From contig NZ_UGHR01000001.1 in the NCBI RefSeq assembly GCF_900451195.1, positions 434,001-498,000 on the forward strand: DNA of 64,000 nt. The letters are read 5' to 3'. This DNA comes from Iodobacter fluviatilis. GTDB lineage: Bacteria; Pseudomonadota; Gammaproteobacteria; Burkholderiales; Chitinibacteraceae. A model generated the notes under the pieces. That model had not been told where the DNA came from. It ran no database searches and saw only the letters and a list, made by a program, of their open reading frames with translations. Positions 62,056 through 64,000 of this stretch are shown in pieces (position 1 is the first letter of the stretch; every line of letters begins with the position of its first letter). The translations under genes were made by a program, and so were the position numbers.

Positions 62056-63933
62056 ATGTTGAAGATCCTCAGTGCGCTGTTGTGTGTCATCTCAATGATG
62101 GCATGGGCAGAGCCTGATACCGAGTTTTTAGAGCCTGAGCAGGCCCTTAAAATGAGCGCCAGCGCACGCGATCACCAAACGGTGGAAGTGCGCTTTGCGA
62201 TTGCTCAGGGCTATTATCTTTACAAAAATAAGCTGAAAATTTCTGCGGATCAGGGCGTGCAGCTGGGAGAGATCGATTTTCCTGCCTCATTGCCGCACGA
62301 TGACCCTAACTTTGGCAAGGTAGAAACCTATCGCGGGCAATTGGTCCTGCCAGTGCAGATTAAAAACCCGGCAGCTCAGCAATTTAAATTAACCGTGATT
62401 GCACAGGGCTGTGCAGATGCGGGCCTCTGTTATCCGCCTATTACCCAGATTGCAGATATAAAGCTGGCTGCTCTGGCGCGCAGCAAAGCTTCGGCGGTGG
62501 CGGTGCTGGCCTCTGCCATTAAGCCTGCTGTAAATACTGAAACCCCTGTGATTAAAGAGCTTGCTAAAGAGACACTTGCCAGCGCCAGTGTAGCTTCAGC
62601 CGTGCTGATTACTGCGGTTGCCCCGGCCGTAGCAGCCCCTTTGGCGCAGGCCAGTGATACCGGGCAAATCAATTCATTGCTGGGCAGTGGCAATCTCACA
62701 CTCATTCTCTTTAGCTTTTTTGGTTTTGGTCTTTTACTGGCTTTAACGCCCTGTGTGTTTCCAATGATGCCGATTTTATCGGGGATTATTATTGGCCACG
62801 GTGATCAGATCAGCAAAAAACGCGCCTTTGTTTTATCGCTTTTTTATGTGCTGGGCATGGCGGTCAGCTATGCCGCGGCAGGCGTGGCCGCAGGCTTATC
62901 GGGCTCTATGCTTTCTGCCGCTTTGCAAAATATCTGGGTATTAGGCGCGTTTGCACTGGTGTTTGTGCTGCTGTCTTTATCGATGTTTGGCTTTTATGAG
63001 CTGCAATTGCCCGCATCATTGCAAAGCAAAATTTCTGGCAGTGCAAATCGCCAGCAGGGTGGCTCTATGCTGGGTGTGCTGATTATGGGCGCCTTATCTG
63101 CGCTGATTGTCGGGCCTTGTGTGGCTGCACCTCTGGCAGGCGCACTGCTCTATATCGCGCAAACGCATAACGCAGTGTTGGGAGGGGCGGCGCTGTTTGT
63201 GATGGCGCTGGGTATGGGCGTGCCGCTGATTATGGTGGCCTGCGCCGCATCGGCCCTGCCGCGTGCCGGGGCATGGATGGAAAATATTAAGAAAGTATTC
63301 GGTGTTTTATTGCTGGCTGTAGCGATCTGGCTGGTATCCCCAGTATTGCCCGCGGTATTTGCCATGCTGGCATGGGCTGCGCTCTTGATTATTTCTGCCA
63401 TCTTTTTGCGGGCGATTGATCCGCTTCCGGCAGACAGTAAAGGCTGGCCGCGCTTTTGCAAAGGGCTGGGGGTGATTGCACTTCTGGCAGGATCTGCACT
63501 ATTGATTGGTGCACTCAGCGGCGGGCGTGATCCGCTGCAGCCTTTGCAAGGCCTGCAGGCACAGGCTAAAGCAGAGTCTTATCCAGCATTCAGTAAGGTT
63601 TCCTCACTTGCCCAATTAGGGCGTGAGCTGGCGCAAACCAATCAGCCGGTCATGCTCGATTTTTATGCGGATTGGTGTGTTTCTTGTAAAGAAATGGAAA
63701 AGCTGACTTTTTCAAATCCGGAAGTCGCTGCCAGGATGGGGCAAATGAAACGATTACAGGTGGATGTCACCGCTAATACAGATAACGATAAAGCATTATT
63801 AAAGCGCTTTAAGTTATTTGGCCCGCCTGGAATTATTTTCTTTAATAAAGAAGGTAAAGAGCTGCAAAGCAGTATTGGCTTTAAATCTGCCGAACCATTT
63901 AAGCAATTACTGGATCAGGTGCTGGCTAAATAA
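62056..63933 (+). CDS. dsbD: Thiol:disulfide interchange protein DsbD
   Basis: Carries electrons from cytosolic thioredoxin across the membrane to periplasmic isomerases and cytochrome c maturation. ATG 62056 (GAGAG upstream; 625 residues) follows a frame open from 62023. Signal peptide MLKILSALLCVISMMAWA; an N-terminal domain with CADAGLC; eight membrane segments with paired cysteines in LTPCVFPMMP and VGPCVAAPLAG; a C-terminal thioredoxin-like domain with DWCVSCKEME. All three redox modules are present. Confidence 0.96.
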   Translation: MLKILSALLCVISMMAWAEPDTEFLEPEQALKMSASARDHQTVEVRFAIAQGYYLYKNKLKISADQGVQLGEIDFPASLPHDDPNFGKVETYRGQLVLPVQIKNPAAQQFKLTVIAQGCADAGLCYPPITQIADIKLAALARSKASAVAVLASAIKPAVNTETPVIKELAKETLASASVASAVLITAVAPAVAAPLAQASDTGQINSLLGSGNLTLILFSFFGFGLLLALTPCVFPMMPILSGIIIGHGDQISKKRAFVLSLFYVLGMAVSYAAAGVAAGLSGSMLSAALQNIWVLGAFALVFVLLSLSMFGFYELQLPASLQSKISGSANRQQGGSMLGVLIMGALSALIVGPCVAAPLAGALLYIAQTHNAVLGGAALFVMALGMGVPLIMVACAASALPRAGAWMENIKKVFGVLLLAVAIWLVSPVLPAVFAMLAWAALLIISAIFLRAIDPLPADSKGWPRFCKGLGVIALLAGSALLIGALSGGRDPLQPLQGLQAQAKAESYPAFSKVSSLAQLGRELAQTNQPVMLDFYADWCVSCKEMEKLTFSNPEVAARMGQMKRLQVDVTANTDNDKALLKRFKLFGPPGIIFFNKEGKELQSSIGFKSAEPFKQLLDQVLAK

Positions 63934-64000
63934 CTCATTTAATCTATCTATAGAATATTTTCTTTTATATAAAACCCCGCCATCGCAATTGCGAATCTGG

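Overview
The window looks like chromosomal DNA of a free-living betaproteobacterium of the Neisseriales (Chromobacteriaceae), and the gene repertoire and moderate GC content fit Iodobacter best. That assignment is inference from gene order and protein character (aroQ-accB-accC, gmk-rpoZ-spoT, birA-coaX-SPOR, thiS-thiG-trmB), not from a database search. No rRNA, tRNA, CRISPR array, integrase or complete insertion sequence is visible.

Layout. 1-9.9 kb is housekeeping: the 3' part of a hybrid sensor kinase, fatty-acid and shikimate genes (accC, accB, aroQ), the queuosine pair queA and tgt around an HDOD gene, an FMN oxidoreductase of the nitronate monooxygenase class and rph. 10-12.6 kb holds a translationally coupled Ser/Thr kinase, PP2C phosphatase and DUF1624 membrane protein. 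12.7-16.8 kb has yicC and an NAD salvage module: an NrtR-type Nudix regulator divergent from a PRPP synthetase-nicotinamide phosphoribosyltransferase operon. A palindromic operator lies exactly between the -35 and -10 of that operon.

16.9-29.6 kb is dominated by heme and iron. A TonB-dependent heme receptor, hemS-type hemin factor and hmuTUV transporter run on the minus strand. Divergently, hutW (anaerobic heme-opening radical SAM enzyme), hutX (heme carrier) and a chuY-like anaerobilin reductase run on the plus strand, with Fur-box-like sites in the shared upstream region. A ChaN-family lipoprotein follows; its signal peptide is separated from its start codon by an apparent one-base frameshift in an A6 tract. 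30-32.8 kb is a GGDEF/EAL protein.

32.8-35.6 kb is a small accessory patch: a degenerate acetyltransferase fragment fused to a HINT (intein-like) domain, an intact GNAT acetyltransferase from which the fragment was probably duplicated, an unknown 84-residue protein, and a phage-type zinc-ribbon protein. 35.6-42.2 kb is a three-part RND efflux system. 42.5-48.3 kb returns to housekeeping (gmk, rpoZ, spoT, DUF3147, thiS, thiG, trmB). 48.6-50.7 kb is a flgP-flgT flagellar outer-ring operon with a sigma-28-like promoter. 50.7-64 kb holds SPOR-coaX-birA, a two-receiver regulator, hslV, a STAS-like protein, a DUF748/AsmA-like giant, a diguanylate cyclase and dsbD.

The most unusual feature is the non-coding fraction. 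At least five families of dispersed palindromic repeats occupy the longer gaps, often between genes of one operon (hmuT/hmuU, hutW/hutX, the RND and adaptor genes). The largest family, about 270 bp, has several nested hairpins with paired substitutions between copies, which suggests that its folded form is maintained.
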